A DNA stretch of 64,000 nucleotides from Gavia stellata (Eukaryota > Chordata > Aves > Gaviiformes > Gaviidae): positions 4,960,001 through 5,024,000 of the forward strand of contig NC_082620.1 in assembly GCF_030936135.1 (NCBI RefSeq), written 5' to 3'. Positions 44,701 to 57,423 of the stretch are shown here, piece after piece. The translations under genes and the position numbers were made by a program. A model generated the notes under the pieces. The model did no database searches, had not been told where the DNA came from, and saw only the letters and a list, made by a program, of their open reading frames with translations. The number at the start of each line of letters is the position of its first letter. The first letter of the stretch is position 1.

Positions 44701-47700
44701 GCATGGATGACATTTTAATCTTCCAGAGCTGTGCGTGTCCTCGCTACCTACCAGAGGACCAATCCTGTTTCAAAAAAAAAAGAAAAGTCCAAAAGCCAAA
44801 TACAAAAGGCTTCATTAACCTGAGGTTATCTGTGCCAGTGCGTCTGCACAGACGTGGCAGATAGGTGCAAATTCCTCGTGCAGACACTCTGCACTCCCGC
44901 AAATAGGCTTTATCAAGTGGGATTTAGCCTGGTAATTATACAACTAGAGAAAAAGTGTAGCTGGTTTCTTAGGTGAGACACTTGGTCTTCAGCTCCTGAG
45001 AGCCTGTAAGGACAGTCCTGCTGATAAATCCATCTCCTGTCCCTTTCAGATCTGCTCAATGTTTTCTGATGTGGCCCAGAGGAATATTTTCCTTGGAAGT
45101 TATTGCTACCCTGTCCCATCTCACTGAAGCCAGTAGGAAAACCTAGCCTGACTTCCCAGGAGCTGTGAATAAGGACAGTCACTTGCCTTAGTGCTTTACT
45201 AAAATGCCCTGCATCAGAAAATCATTGTTAACAAAAGAGTAGGAAAATACAGATGTGCAGTCAGATCTAAAAGCTAAACCTGCAGGCATTAAATAGTAGA
45301 CAGTCACGGTAGCAATGCTGAGCTTGTGTGGGCGATAAACAGGAGTTACAATTTGTAGAAATACAATCACAACAGTCTTTCTCTGAAGGCAGTATGTCTC
45401 TCATCACTTAATTTCCTTGCTCTCACTCTGTATTTTTCCCTCTGCTACAGAGAGGAAGAAAGGATTGTCGTGCGGGATTATAGAGCTACCAGCTTTATGT
45501 TCCAAACACCTTCCCAAAAATACTCATCCCCTCCCCTCTGCAGCTATTAGAATATTCTCTCATTGCTCATCTGTAGTCCAAAAGCATTATCCCAACAGCA
45601 CCAGCTGATTAATTATTTAGCCAATGAATTACAGACTGCAGCAGGGGAATCTAGGACCTCCTAAATGATAAGCCTTGCCCTGAGACTGTGTGGCCAAAGG
45701 CAAGGCTTTTAACCCGTGCTGTGCTCCAGCTTCCCTTCCTGAGACCCGAAATACCAATCCTCTGACTATAAGGGAGGGATTCTCCTCTGTGTTGTACTTT
45801 GTGTGACCTACATCTAACTGAACCTCGGATGCAAACTTGCTACTGAACTATGGTTCTCCATTCCTATCACTTCTAGTTCTTATTACCGCACAGGGGCAAA
45901 AGATGCATTTTCTGAGTGCAGAGAGGAGTCAGTATGCCCCAAATACCACTCACTGCTGTAGTCCTGCAGTCTTGTAGTTCACTGAAAGAAAGGGTCAATC
46001 TATAATGTTCTAGCTGCCTTTTATCCCTTTTTAATGTCTAACAGAGAAAATACCATGCAGAAATGTAACTGTCTTTTATTTCTCTGGTTTATATATGTGT
46101 TTCTGGAGAGCTTTCCTGTGCGATTGGGGAAAACAACAAAACTAGGAGAGCAGAACGAAGTGAGATGGCAAAGCAAAGTAAGGTGCGTTTAAAAAAAAAA
46201 AAAAAAAAGGGGCATTGTCTGTGAATAGCATTTCAATCAGCTAAAACGAATAATCTGTTCCTGCACTGGCATGAGCTTGACATCCTCCCAGGACATCTGC
46301 TCAGCCAGGGAAGAAAAAACTGCCTACCGCTATGGCAAAGCTGGCTCATTCCACCGCATTTCAACCTAGTGTCACTTGCTGGCCCCAAAAGGTTTGTGTT
46401 CATGTTCTGGCTACGGCAGAGTGCTGAGGTGAACACACAAGAGCTGTTCCCATATCCCATGCGTGCTGGGAAAATACATACCTGAACTCATAAACTCTCC
46501 TTTATACCCCGAACATGATATAATAAGTGCATGCTACGCTGCCTAGGTGAAACCTCCAGAGGATACACCACAGCCTACTTTATAGCTTAAAAGCAGAAAG
46601 CTGTCTGGTTCAGGCATCTCTCCCACCAGCTGTCCCAGCAGGAAGGTATGTTCTTTCTCTACGCACTGCAGGACTCAACCCGGGATGATGCACGGAAACC
46701 TGAACTCATCCGTGCAGGGTGTGAACAAAGAGGTGAGGATAAAAGGGTTGGGTTTTCAGGACGGACCAACCATTAAAAGACATCGGCGTTTCAAAAACGT
46801 AAGGCCTTTGCTCTGCTGCCACTGGCCTGGTCCCTGCACTGCTGGCCACCAGCATCACCCGCTGGCACGGAAAGAGTGCGGTGACCCACGCATCTACCAG
46901 CCAGGGCTCGGGGCACAGTGGGGCTGAAGGAGACAGGCAGCATTTGCTTCCTCCTGCCTTAGAGCTTCTCTTCCTGACAGAACGGTGAGTGACAGCTAGA
47001 GCTGCTGCCGGACCAAATAAACTCCTTGAGCTGCATGCCCTGACTTCTGTTTGAGGCTGCTCCTTTGTCAGCAATGAGTTCTCGACAAGCTCCTCTTTTT
47101 AGGTAGGTAATGAGAAGGATCCCCCCAGTCTTACCAGAGTGACCGTTGTTGGTCATAGTGAAATCCCCCTGCAAAGGCCCGTCGTAACCACTCAGCTCCA
47201 GCTGCAGTAACTGGGGGTTATACCTCACTTTTTTCCTCTGGATGTCAATTGGAGATTGGTGCTTGCCAGCACAGTCTGCAAAGTGCTTTCCCCAGTGCTC
47301 CTCATCCAGCTCTCCTTCTGTATGGAGAAGCAGCAAACCGGGTTATTAGGACATGGTGAGAACTGTAGCTCAGGAGTCAGAAAACTCTCCTCATTTGCCC
47401 GCAGGGCATGCCTGTCTAGTTATTGTAACACCAGCAGCTGCAGCAATAAAAGCTTGCTCTGCCTTCCCTAGAGTGAAAATAGACATTACTCTGCCTGCAG
47501 GACAACTGTGCTGCAAAATAAGAAACCTGCATTGCAGTAATAGCTTACTGATCACAGGAGACTGAACCTCCACTGAAAGAGAAGCAGTGATTATATAGAA
47601 ATGGGGATTTAAATGGGTCTCAGCTGCCAAAGGTGTGGAATCAGGTTCTCAGCCACCACCAAGTGAGAGTGAATAGGGCCAGGGGAATAGGTGCGAAGTC

Positions 47701-49522
47701 TCTGCTTCGGATCAGGAACTGGCAGCAAATTTGCTTTTTTTAACTAGGGAGAGAGCTAACAAAAGAAGAACAGGAGTGAAGTAGTTTAAATAAATGGGAC
47801 CTTTTGTATGTTTTCTGGGATAGAAGTGGTCTGGGGTGGCTTTGATGTTCTGGGTGTGTTCTTATTAACAAAACCCACCCCTTCTCCTGAGCGCAGTGCT
47901 ATGCCTCTTCCTGGGACCCCGTTTTTACACAGAACAAAATAACGACAAAAAGTGATTCATTGCTTTTGTGAGACAGATCCTGGTGTACAATAGGACCTGA
48001 GTATCCCAATTTCAGGATTCCATTGGTTAGGCTGAGCCCCTTCAGCCCCAATAGCCCCTAAAGGTCATGCAGAATGTTAATACCAGCTCTTTTTACTGCT
48101 TTGTGTCACTCCTCAGACACAAACATTTTACATGGGACTAAGAAGTAAAGGCCCTAGCTTCACCTGCATGTGCTCATCGTCTCTGCAAGTATTTAATGCT
48201 AAAAACCGCCTGTGGTCACCCATGGAGGGAGCAAACGTGTAGGAGAACGGGCATGCTGGATGCTATCCTTTTCCCAAGGGCTCTAAGCCTCTTAGCTCTA
48301 ATTTGAATCTTTCCTGCAGAGGTCTGGGTGCTGCTGAAACTATTAACAAATGCTTGAACCCTTCAAGGCTATTTGCTCTCTCCGTAGTGCTATATTTAGG
48401 ACTTTAAGCATAAGTAGAAGTTTTAATGCCATCTCTGTAGTGGCTGTGACTGACAATCAGTATGGCAACCTTTTCTTCGTCACCCCAGAACTGCAATATA
48501 TTGATCAATGTCAGAGTCACGTCTGTCTGAGACAAACAGAGCTAGAGCTAAGGAATAATCATCACGTGATTGTTGAACTCCCTGACTTCCGATCCTGCAG
48601 AGGTGGTTGGGAAGGAGAGGTGATTGTTTTAAAAAGAAAATAGTTTGAAGCTACTTCATCATCTTCCTAATTTTCAAATTATTATAATTATGGCCACACT
48701 TGGGGATTTGTTACCATTTGCCAATTCTTTTCGTTTCATCTAAGCAATGTCAGTTTGCAGGTATTTGTTTCCTGACGTTGATTAAATATGGGGGGCTTAG
48801 GAGATGCAGACAGCCTGCCCAAAAGAAAATCCAGAGAGAACTTCTGCAAACAGCTTGTTACCGAAAATCGATGTTCTGCAACAAGCTTACTGTCCTAATC
48901 GCAATATTGTTTCTATTCAACAATATCCTTTGTTTTAGCTTGATTCCCAGCCCACTGAAGATCATAAAAAGACTGTTTACTTCAATGAGCTCTGCAAACA
49001 ACCCCCTGAAACAAATGAAAATCAGATCAAATTTCACAAAATATATAAATACAGAAATAAGCACTTGTTAGGGATCTGTACCGCATGGGATAAGACAATA
49101 AAATAATGAGCAGGCACTATTTAAAGCTTTTCCTTCCAGGATCATCCAAAGGGCAGCTTTTATTCTAACGCATTGTGAAGATTTTCCCCATTGTTTGAAC
49201 CTCATGGGTCTGCCAACTCTGACAATGTGTCCTAACCGCACAAAGGAGTAAACAGGGGTGACATTGAAGAGAATCGCTTTCAAGACACACAGGCATCAAT
49301 AAAGTGGAATAAATTAGCTGCTCTGTGGACATCTTTCACTAATGGAAGGAGAGTCAAGCTGAGTGTTGCATCTGCAGCACAAAAAGGATGGGAGCGTCTT
49401 TAGCAAGCAGTAGCAATCCCGAACCAGCTTCATTTTTCATTACCTTTGTATGTCCAGTGCAGTAGGTGAGAGCAGCTCGGATGCACCAGGAGCAGGCGGA
49501 ACAAGACAGCTGCGATCCACAT
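38177..49522 (-). CDS. CA6: CA6, secreted carbonic anhydrase VI with C-terminal pentraxin domain (9 coding exons)
   Basis: Nine minus-strand exons (49522-49444, 47317-47135, 43281-43133, 42724-42629, 42076-42010, 41420-41263, 40070-39947, 39418-39335, 38790-38177) join in frame to 517 residues. A hydrophobic leader ([15 protein letters not shown]) marks it as secreted. The alpha-carbonic anhydrase domain spans about 22-283. It hydrates CO2 to bicarbonate with zinc held by His112, His114 and His139, with His86 as proton shuttle, Thr221 in SLTTPPC, and Glu126 in GSEHT. Cys42 and Cys225 match the human CA VI disulfide, which separates this gene from cytosolic paralogues. A charged helix (about 286-312) links to a pentraxin domain (about 315-517) with the signature HYCMAWAS (405-412), a C350-C407 pair and Asp372-Asn373. 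Human CA VI stops at 308 residues without this domain; fish and other non-mammals are reported to have it. Gene order beside SLC2A5 supports the call. Confidence 0.95.
39001..39052 (-). repeat. Possible ancient interspersed-repeat tail
   Basis: On the plus strand CTTTTCTCATCTCGTGTAAA, then ATAGAGATGATGATTATT, resembles the reverse complement of the old MIR/L3-type core (CCTCATCTGTAAAATGGGGATAATAAT). It is short and diverged and lies in CA6 intron 8. Confidence 0.35.
39335..39418 (-). CDS. CA6: CA6 coding exon 8 (helical linker)
   Basis: 84 bases between CCGTTCAG and CACATAG/GTAAGC, phase 1 at both ends. It codes for [20 protein letters not shown], a heptad-like amphipathic helix with Leu/Ile at regular spacing. 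It joins the enzyme to the pentraxin domain and could help assemble oligomers; that role is inferred. Confidence 0.92.
39947..40070 (-). CDS. CA6: CA6 coding exon 7 (end of carbonic anhydrase domain)
   Basis: It follows TGTCTCACAG and codes for [20 protein letters not shown], then [15 protein letters not shown], matching human [29 protein letters not shown]. The NKT sequon is shared with human CA VI. Confidence 0.95.
40883..40895. repeat. G13 homopolymer
   Basis: Thirteen consecutive G after a T-rich run in CA6 intron 6. It is a likely site of length variation and assembly error. Confidence 0.9.
41263..41420 (-). CDS. CA6: CA6 coding exon 6 (active-site Thr, second disulfide Cys)
   Basis: It follows CCTTTTCAG and ends CACACAG/GTAAGT. 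It codes for [20 protein letters not shown] and [15 protein letters not shown], with the gatekeeper Thr and the cysteine that pairs with Cys42. Confidence 0.96.
41421..42009 (-). other. CA6 intron 5
   Basis: A 589-base intron with no recognisable insert; the open frames in it are chance. Confidence 0.8.
42010..42076 (-). CDS. CA6: CA6 coding exon 5
   Basis: A 67-base exon after CTGTGTTTAG, ending TTTGCAG/GTAAGA. It codes for [20 protein letters not shown], matching human NYPENTYYSNFISHLANIK. It is too short to be found without its neighbours. Confidence 0.94.
42629..42724 (-). CDS. CA6: CA6 coding exon 4 (third zinc His)
   Basis: 32 codons after CTTTGACAG, starting [20 protein letters not shown], then [12 protein letters not shown] and the donor GTAGGT. 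The His of LHIVHY is the third zinc ligand (His119 in CA2 numbering). Confidence 0.94.
43133..43281 (-). CDS. CA6: CA6 coding exon 3 (first two zinc His)
   Basis: It follows GTTTTTCAG and ends GCAGAG/GTACTT. It codes for [20 protein letters not shown], then [10 protein letters not shown] and [15 protein letters not shown]. The HxH pair binds zinc, and Glu-His of GSEHT holds the active-site network. Confidence 0.96.
43282..47134 (-). other. CA6 intron 2
   Basis: 3.85 kb, the largest CA6 intron. It contains an A18 tract at about 46.2 kb and otherwise unique AT-rich DNA. I see no further exon. Confidence 0.75.
46191..46208 (+). repeat. A18 homopolymer
   Basis: Eighteen consecutive A on the plus strand inside CA6 intron 2. 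No SINE-like body or poly(A) signal is evident just before it. Confidence 0.9.
47135..47317 (-). CDS. CA6: CA6 coding exon 2 (first Cys, proton-shuttle His)
   Basis: It follows CTCCATACAG and ends CACTCTG/GTAAGA. It codes for [35 protein letters not shown] and TMTNNGHS. Human has [22 protein letters not shown] in the same place; the cysteine and the NNGH histidine are both kept. Confidence 0.96.
47318..49443 (-). other. CA6 intron 1
   Basis: 2.1 kb with no recognisable repeat or gene; strongly AT-rich towards 48.7-49.1 kb. Confidence 0.75.
49444..49522 (-). CDS. CA6: CA6 coding exon 1 (signal peptide)
   Basis: ATG in AGAGACATGT context, then 26 codons ending HWTYK and the donor AAAG/GTAATG. 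Residues 2-14 form a hydrophobic leader with a likely signal-peptidase site near Cys17-Ser18. The last residues ([16 protein letters not shown] across the junction) align with human [16 protein letters not shown], which fixes both the frame and the splice. Confidence 0.9.
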
Positions 49523-52500
49523 GTCTCTGGCTGTATCTGCAGTCGGAACCAAGGTGGGGAGGGCATTGCTTCAAAAATCCTCAGGAAGCGTAAATACCAA
49601 TTTACTCCAGGCCTGGCCTTTCCAGCACCCATCCCACCCTTCTCCTCACCCGTCCAAAACAATAACAGCAGACAATGCCACAGGGATATTTTATTTGGAC
49701 AGACAGCTTTAAACGCTAAAGGCACTTTATTGATCCTCCGAACCAAGCTGCCCGTGCAAATGGAACAGGTTTCCCCGATGGCCAAAGCTGATGGCCTCGG
49801 AGTCACGCTCTGAGCCCAGCTGCTGCGTGCTCTCTGCCCGCTTCTCCTGTCCGTTCATTCCTGATGAGCAAGTAGAAAAGCTCCATTGCAAGTATGTGTA
49901 AAACAGCGCTTTATAAGCAAAGATATCTAACACTGATCTCAAACACTGTCCAGAGGTGGCCAGCTGCTTCCTTGTTACACAGAGGAAGGAGCCAAGGCAG
50001 AAGGCATTTAAGGGACTGGTTTTCAAAAGTGCTGAGCATTCACAGTCTTATTGGAAATCAAAAATGTAGACACTTAGTTCCTTTGAAAATCGGACTTCTG
50101 GGGCCAGATTTAAAAGTGCTCCACACCCACAAGCCTGGCATTTCAAAGCACTTTGCTTTCAACACCTTCCCTAGTCACTGAAAATCCAGTTTTGAATGTG
50201 AGAGGTTTGCAAGCTTTGGAAAATTCAGAGCTCTGAAAAACCGTTTAGACTGTTGAAAGATACAGGCACGATACAAGATACTGAAACCCTAATGGCTTTT
50301 TAAAAATCGTGCAGGAATTCAAATAAAAACTAGCAGGTGTCAGATGTCTAAATGCTCTTGTGGCCTTCAGTAGCTGCTCTGTACATCTTCAGACACTTGA
50401 TTTCCTTAAAAAGTGTGTCCCAAGCAAATAATTGCCCAAGGTCCAGTAAAAAAGTCATTTATCAGACCAGGGAACAGCCCATGGATCTTCTGCCTGCCTT
50501 TTTGTATCCTGTTACTCGGCAAATGTCATTCCCTTTGAAAAGCTTTCTCCTCCTTCCAAGAATGACACACTACCGACAGCCCTTTCTGCCCAGCGGTGCC
50601 TCCCAACCCATAAACCCGCGGTTGAATAACAAAAGGGGAGCAGAGATCTCCCTGGGAATGGAATTTTCACCTGGTACTGAGAAGAGCTACTGCTGCCACC
50701 AAATGCAGTACAGCTTTGCTGTTGATTTTAAGTGGCAGGCAGCAATAGTAAATATTTGGCAAGAAAGCTCACACAAGTGAAATCGCAGCACTTCTGTTTG
50801 CAATGTCCCTGCCACTTGCAAATAATATCTGCAATTAATGTTTTCAGCAATAAGGTACGCAATAACAGCAATTCAACAATAAGAGCCATAGGTGAGTTAC
50901 AGATTTCGTGTGAACTCAGGTTTCTAGGATTAGACTGTGCTGAAGAACAGAAGCAGGTTTTTTATTCAAAATCTTATTCTTTGCAAGTGAATTGTTAGCA
51001 TTAAAAGGCCTTTCCTGGTTTGCTGTTTTATGCGGGGCATATTTAACCTTTGGGAACTGCTGTAATATTGAGGTGATGAACCAAATGTGTATTTTTCCCT
51101 CTCTCCCCTAAAGAAGTCATTTATTCTGACAGTTGCACTGAACTGTGTAAGGACTAAACTAATCAAACATGCCCTGCAATGCACTTCGTAATCTTTGTGT
51201 ATCCAGTTGGGTAAGTAGGCTTTGAAATTAGCTGAGGGAGAAATTTTAGGGGTTTATACCTGTTTACACTCCAGGATTCCACACAGCAGCACATGAAGGT
51301 GTGAACAAGAGTCAAGAACAGGAGGTCACCTCTGCACCCAAGCATCCCTCCTGTCACCCTGCCTGTGCGTGCGTGCCAAGAGTGTTTAAACGGATGTCGT
51401 TTAGGGACAAGCTGTTTCTCTTGCCTGTGCTTTATCGATCAGCTAGCCCAGTCTGCACAAAGGATTTGAAATAAAGCCCATTTGGGAATGTACTGGTGCC
51501 AGGAAACTGGAGATGACAGTGAATTAATTTTTAATGGAGCTTTTGCAACATGCTAAAATTGTGACATTTCGCTTGACATCAGCAGGAGCTGTGGGTGCTC
51601 AGCACATCAAAAACCACATCTCTGTTAGCTCAAGTTAGCTCCCCCCAAATTAGCGGCTACTCTGGAAGACACAGCAATCTGGGGAGAGGATTTACTAAGG
51701 GCACTAAGTATTAATTTGTTTTGGAGTTATGATAGAACAATAATTTTAATTAAACTCTTTAAATGTATTTGAATATTAAGCTTCTAACTACAAACTGACT
51801 AATCCGGAAGGAGTCCTTCTCCTGTATAAAGTACTGCACACGTCAACAGTTGCTTATTGGTTCTTGGAGCTATAGCTTTTTCTAGTGTATATGGTATTAA
51901 ACTTGGCTGGCTTGAGGCTTGTCTTTACTAGTCATCTGCTTTGCTACCTCAATATAATTGCTAGAGAGAAGTATGGACGTAGTGCCTAGGAACTCCAGGT
52001 ATCACGGCAGGACCGTGCTCGAAGTAAACTGCTGTTATTACAGGTGAAGAAGATTGTAGGTCTAAGAGGAATCATCTCTGCACCCAAATTTAGGCAGTGG
52101 GAAAATCCAACGTCGGCTATCTCAGCCATGAATATTCTTGGCATGATTGCTTCACACAGGCAGGCTACTTTCACACAGATGCATTGTACAGACTTCAGCC
52201 TCCCCCCTCCTGCCCCGACTACAGTAGGAAATAAGCCTTTAATCCCACATCATTGGCTTCCATGCACTTCACTTTTATCTCTACAGTTTTCCCCGACTCT
52301 TTGCCATCTTTTAAATCCTGCTTCTCCCAGGCTATTCCCTCTGTCCTCGCTGGCCTAACGCTCAGCTCAGGTCTGACTTTCAGATCCATTCTGCGTATTG
52401 GTAGCCACATTAAAACCTTGACATTGCATTGAAGCAGCTGGCTCAATACCTCAGTGCTCCTTTGACTCAGAACTTGAAAGGGTTAACTCCTTTCCCGCTG

Positions 52501-55500
52501 AATCAGCAGGAATTTCATCAGGGGTTGCAGTAATAGCTGCATCACTCCCAAGTCCAGCAAACATTTGACCAGGAACAGGCTATTTGATATGAGATGGACA
52601 GCTTGCCTTCAATCAGGCTATCTAGGTTTTTGTAAGCGAGCCTAAAACCTCTTCAAATAGAGCTCTCTCTGCTGAAGTCACGCTGGATGAATAAAAGTAT
52701 TCAGAGCCTACACAAGTTTTACGAAATACAAAAAGCAGCTAGTACTGGTAGGCGCATACCCATGAGTAAAGCTGGCAATAGCTGTGCGGATTGAAACATG
52801 AGATCCTTTTATTCAACAATTCCTGTATTGTTTTTACACCTTCCTTCCAAAACTGGCCCTCGCGGCTTTGAAATTTTGCCCATGTGTTGGGTTTTTTTTC
52901 CCCTTTTTGCCCCCTGGCTTTCAACTACCTACAGAGATCACAGAAGTTAGAGGTAGAAAAGCGACAGAATTCATTTCTCCAGTTCACACAATCCCTTTAG
53001 GCCTCCTCCCACTTATACAATATTTTGATGTGCTTGGCTAAATTTGCCTTCTACTGACATAAACTCAGATACATTTGTTGATTCTGCTGAAGCTTTGTGA
53101 TAGAAACGGGCTTTGAGGCAGCCAGAGATAGACACTGGACATTTACACCAGTGCTCCTAAAAGCGAGATTTGCCCATTTTAAAGCAGAGAAGTTTCCTTT
53201 GCGAATTCCATTTCACAATCTAACAGATCTCAGCATTAGCTACCTGCAGTTCATTGTCAACCTAAATTTTCTGTTGCTCAGATTCAGCCAATTACTCTTA
53301 GTTATAGCTATCGCCCTTGGATTATCTTAAAATACTTTTCTCTCTTTAATGTTCACATCACTTCTGGGGTGGTTATCACCTCACCGCACCACGAGCATGA
53401 GCAGCCTTTCACTCGCCATTTCCCCAAGGTGGCAAAAAGGACAATGTGATGCTATAAAAAGAAGATAACATGGTCAAAGAATCCCTCTTAATTTTCATTT
53501 CCAGGAAATGTAATTACAGTTCTTGTAATGTCTATATAGGTCTGCTCTACAGACTTGGCTGAAAATGACTTCATGTTCCGGATGTCTTCTTGAGACTTTA
53601 AAAAAAACAAAATGAGAAGGGAGGGTTAGGAAGGGGGAGGTCAATCTTCCCTCTGCATTTAGTCTAAGGTACACAGGAATGTGGCCTGAGTGTGGACTTT
53701 GAAGAAGCGCTGTTGAGAGCAGGCCTAGGAGAAAATTTTCCATCATACTGGGGCTCTGTGCTGTGGATTGGATGGTGTTGGGATAAAGACGGAATAATTC
53801 AGTGACAAGACGGCTTGGCATCATGTGCAAATACCTGTCCACCTTCTCAGACGCTGTGTTATTAATATTTTATGTATATCTGTACCTCCTTCCATAAAAG
53901 TATTCATTTTGCTCCTGATCTCCCAGTGTAATAACATGCAGAGGAAGCACAGTTGCCGCTAAGTGTCTCTGAAAATCAGTATTAACAGTGCATAAACACA
54001 GGAGAAGACCCCAAGCCCCTTAACAAACAAACACTCTCTGCAGAACAGATAATGGCTCTGGAAATGCGGCTGTTGCCCACTGCCGGGTAAGCTCTTTTCC
54101 TTTCTTATTTCAGCTGCATTGTGTGTTGAGCAGCTGTGACATCAAGTGGCCAAACACAATACAGTTGGGTTTGGGACAGAACTCTTCATACATGGTAAAA
54201 ATAGCAGAGCCCTTCCATTGCACTTTTCATTTTCAAAGAGCTGTACAAAGAGTAATTCATTAACCCCCACACAACTCAGTGGGGCAGATGAATGTAGTGA
54301 CCCTAAAAGTACAGGAGGAGGGGAAACCACTCTCCAAGCTCCCCGCAAGCATGGCAGTCAGCCCTCTAGGATGGTGCAGAGCCTGCCCTTGGGCCAGAGT
54401 ACAGGACCGTCACCCACTGCTGCAGAGAGCAGCTGCTGAGAGAGAAGGGATCAGAAAGGTGCAGCCCATTCAGCATCTGATGGAGAGGCCACACCTGAGG
54501 CAAGGGTTGTGCTCTTCCTCCCTAGAGCAAGAGAGCCCATGGTTAGGGACTGGGGGAAGCTACATGAGAGGACACAGCAGGACCAGAGCTGGTTTGGAAG
54601 AGATGCTTTGTCAGAGGCCTGGCCAGAGGAAAAGGCTTCTGCGGTGATTTTCTGAAGATGTCAGAGGACTTTGTTGATAGATGTGGAAGGTAGGGAAGAG
54701 CAGCATGGATTTGGATTAAGAAATACAGTGGTGGAATCAAAGAAGTGTGACTGTAATGAGATCCCACTGGTTAACTGGGATTCCTGGTGTGACAGGTAAA
54801 TTGGAAGATACAGTGGAAAAGAGGCGCTGGGTCTCAACCCGTGGAGCAGGGCATCCCAGACTGATGCTAGCAAACATCTATTCCAGAAAGAAAGAAATGG
54901 AGCAAGAGATGGGTTTTCGCAGGCCCATGTTAATGGGGAGGAATAGTGGGTATAAAGTCTCTGACAGAGGTTTAATCGTAGCGTTTAGTGCACCTGCTGC
55001 GTGTCAGACTTCGCTCAACTCTTTGCCTGCGCTTGAGGTATGCGCTGAGGGAGCCGAGCGGGTGGGCCAGAGCGGGTTTGCTGAGCTGCTCACAGCCTGG
55101 GAGAGTTTTCAGTCAGTGTTATAGGTGCAATTACTCCACATCCCATAGAGAGTAAGATCCAGGAAGACATGTAAAAGTTATGTGTCTAGGTACGAGTTTG
55201 CTGCCTTAAGCTTCCTTTCTCGCCCACGCAGAGAAACAGCCTTGATACAGATGCTGTGTTTTACGTGGGTACCTTTGAGGTCTATCCAGACATGCCTGTT
55301 TCCTTTTGATTATAAAAGCAGACTTGCGTGACTCAGAGATCCAAACTACGGACAGATGCATCCAGTTTCAGAGATCAAGAAATCAGTCCCCGCTTTCCCC
55401 AAGTCATCTGTGCCCCAGTGTTTGCTTGCTCAGACCTGCAGTGGTTTTTTGCTGCAGGCAAGGTCCATGCAGGGACATTCAGCAAGAGAAGTGCCCACAG

Positions 55501-57423
55501 CCCCTCCTCTCCCAGTAGCTCATCACCACTGCACTCTGCCTGTGCAAGAGCAGGGAAGGCGGTAGGAGCTAAAAGTGATTCCCATGAGAATGAGGTCGAT
55601 TTTTAAGGCAGGAAGACAACATGAAGGAAATTTAAATCCTACCGTCTGTGCTGTACCTGTTCTGTGGCAAGAGAATCCTGCTTGATAACCTTTGTGCTTT
55701 ACATAAGTATTATGCAGTCATTAAGAAAACAAATGAGTTGTTACTGGTTTAGTCATACTGGTTTTTGCAGGTTTCCATTGTAAAAAAACCCAACTAAATA
55801 CCAAATTTAATTTCTTAATGGCTAATCGATTCCTAGCCTGCTTTCCCTTTTATAGCAGAATGTATGTCAAAGTGAGAGGGAAAGACCTACTCAGCAAGGA
55901 GTCTCGAACACCCTGTAAGAGACAGTGCAAGACTTGCACGCTGGCCTCTATAAAGGGGATTACTTAATGGTTTTGTCATGGTTTGATTGAGCAGCTATGG
56001 CCTTTGGATGCACAATTCCTGGTAATTGATACCCAGCTGGTTTAAAAGCTTTCAGTCTCACCTCAAATCACCATATCAGAGCATTAGCTGCCAGGAAATG
56101 TACTCTTTGGTATTAGCACCCTGAGCTGGGCATTGGTTCACTTCCCAATAACCCTTCACCACCACCTGAAAATGGATGTAGTAGTTTTATATGTAGGTTA
56201 GCATTTATAGTACTTAAAAAGTAGTATATATTTTTCCTATTCCAGCCATCTTATCTGCTTTTTTGCTGTTGCCATGGTTGTTCCATTTTAAATAAAGCAT
56301 GTTCAAAGTATTCTGCCTAGTACATGAGTGTCCAACACGGCTCTCGTATACTCATGTAGGCTGATGATTGACCCACGCTACATATTCATAGCTACACACA
56401 AACCTGTGTCCATAGTATTACTTCTCAAAAATGGCCAGTTAGTCTAATGTTACCTGCATCTTCAACATTCATTAAACCACCGTTAGTACTGAATAAACCC
56501 TGAGCACCCATTTCACAGAAAGTCAGACATAGAATTCTCTGGGCAAGGTCTGTAGTGTCCCTGCCCTGTCCCTGCTGGCTTGCAAACCTGGGGCAGTAAT
56601 TTCCATAGAAAATTCAAATCCCAAACCTACCGAAGCCAGCTGGAGTTGGAGAAAATCAGAAATCAGACTGTCAGGTGAGATAGCAGGCTGAGGTCCCTGC
56701 AGCCATGCAGGGTTTGTCACTCTGCTAGCAGATCCTCACTGACAACTCTTAGTTTAATTTTTGTGCTGTAATTGCGAGTTTTCTATATGAGGCCCTGAAA
56801 AGATCTAATTCAGTCTAGATCCTTCCCTTACCCCAGTCATTGTACTGAAGTTGCTTTCAGACTGGCTATTAAATGCACAAACTGGTGGCTTTTAAATAAT
56901 TTTCAGGACACTAACCAGTCCATCTCTACAATCCTGGGAGAAGACAGGAGAATTAAGAGAAGCAGTGGAAGTTCCAAGCATTAAGAAAGACATCAGGTCT
57001 GTCATCTCAAGTCATTTCATTACTCACATGCCTAAAACCTGTGGTCTTTAATTGCAGAGTTAAGCTGTAAAACAAAAGCATGACAGAAAAGGGGGATGAG
57101 AAGCAAGAGAGAGGATGTGAAGGCAGAGGAGGTTTTGAATGCCTGGAAGAAAACATCTTAAATAGTCATTCAATAATTTTAATAGATACCCAGAAACAGC
57201 GTTAGTCAGATTCTGCCATTACCTTTCCAATGAACGTTCCTTAAAAATACCACGATCTGCAGAGTCAATGAAGAGAAGAAATCTGAGCGACAGTGCTGAC
57301 TTCTGCATCCGATCGCTTTCCTCCGGAGATCTAACCTCGGCTATGGTGACGTAGTAACGCAGTCAGAAAGCCTCATTCATAAGGCCACTGAGATGCAGGA
57401 CTGCTTTTCAAAAAGAAACCTAC
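49523..57423. other. Intergenic DNA upstream of CA6
   Basis: 7.9 kb of mostly AT-rich unique sequence. I found no exon I can name. The CA6 promoter must lie at the left end, but no convincing TATA box stands at a normal distance. One possible ancient repeat core is at 54.2-54.3 kb. Confidence 0.6.
54211..54300 (+). repeat. Possible ancient interspersed-repeat core
   Basis: CATTGCACTTTTCATTTTCA, AAGAGCTGTACAAAGAGTAA, TTCATTAACC and ACACAACTCAGTGGGGCAGA follow the order of an old amniote repeat core (CACTTTTCATCCTCAAAGCG, CTTTACAAACATTAATTAAC, CCTCACAACACCCCTGTGAG). This is probably a decayed L3/CR1-like copy. Family is uncertain. Confidence 0.4.
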
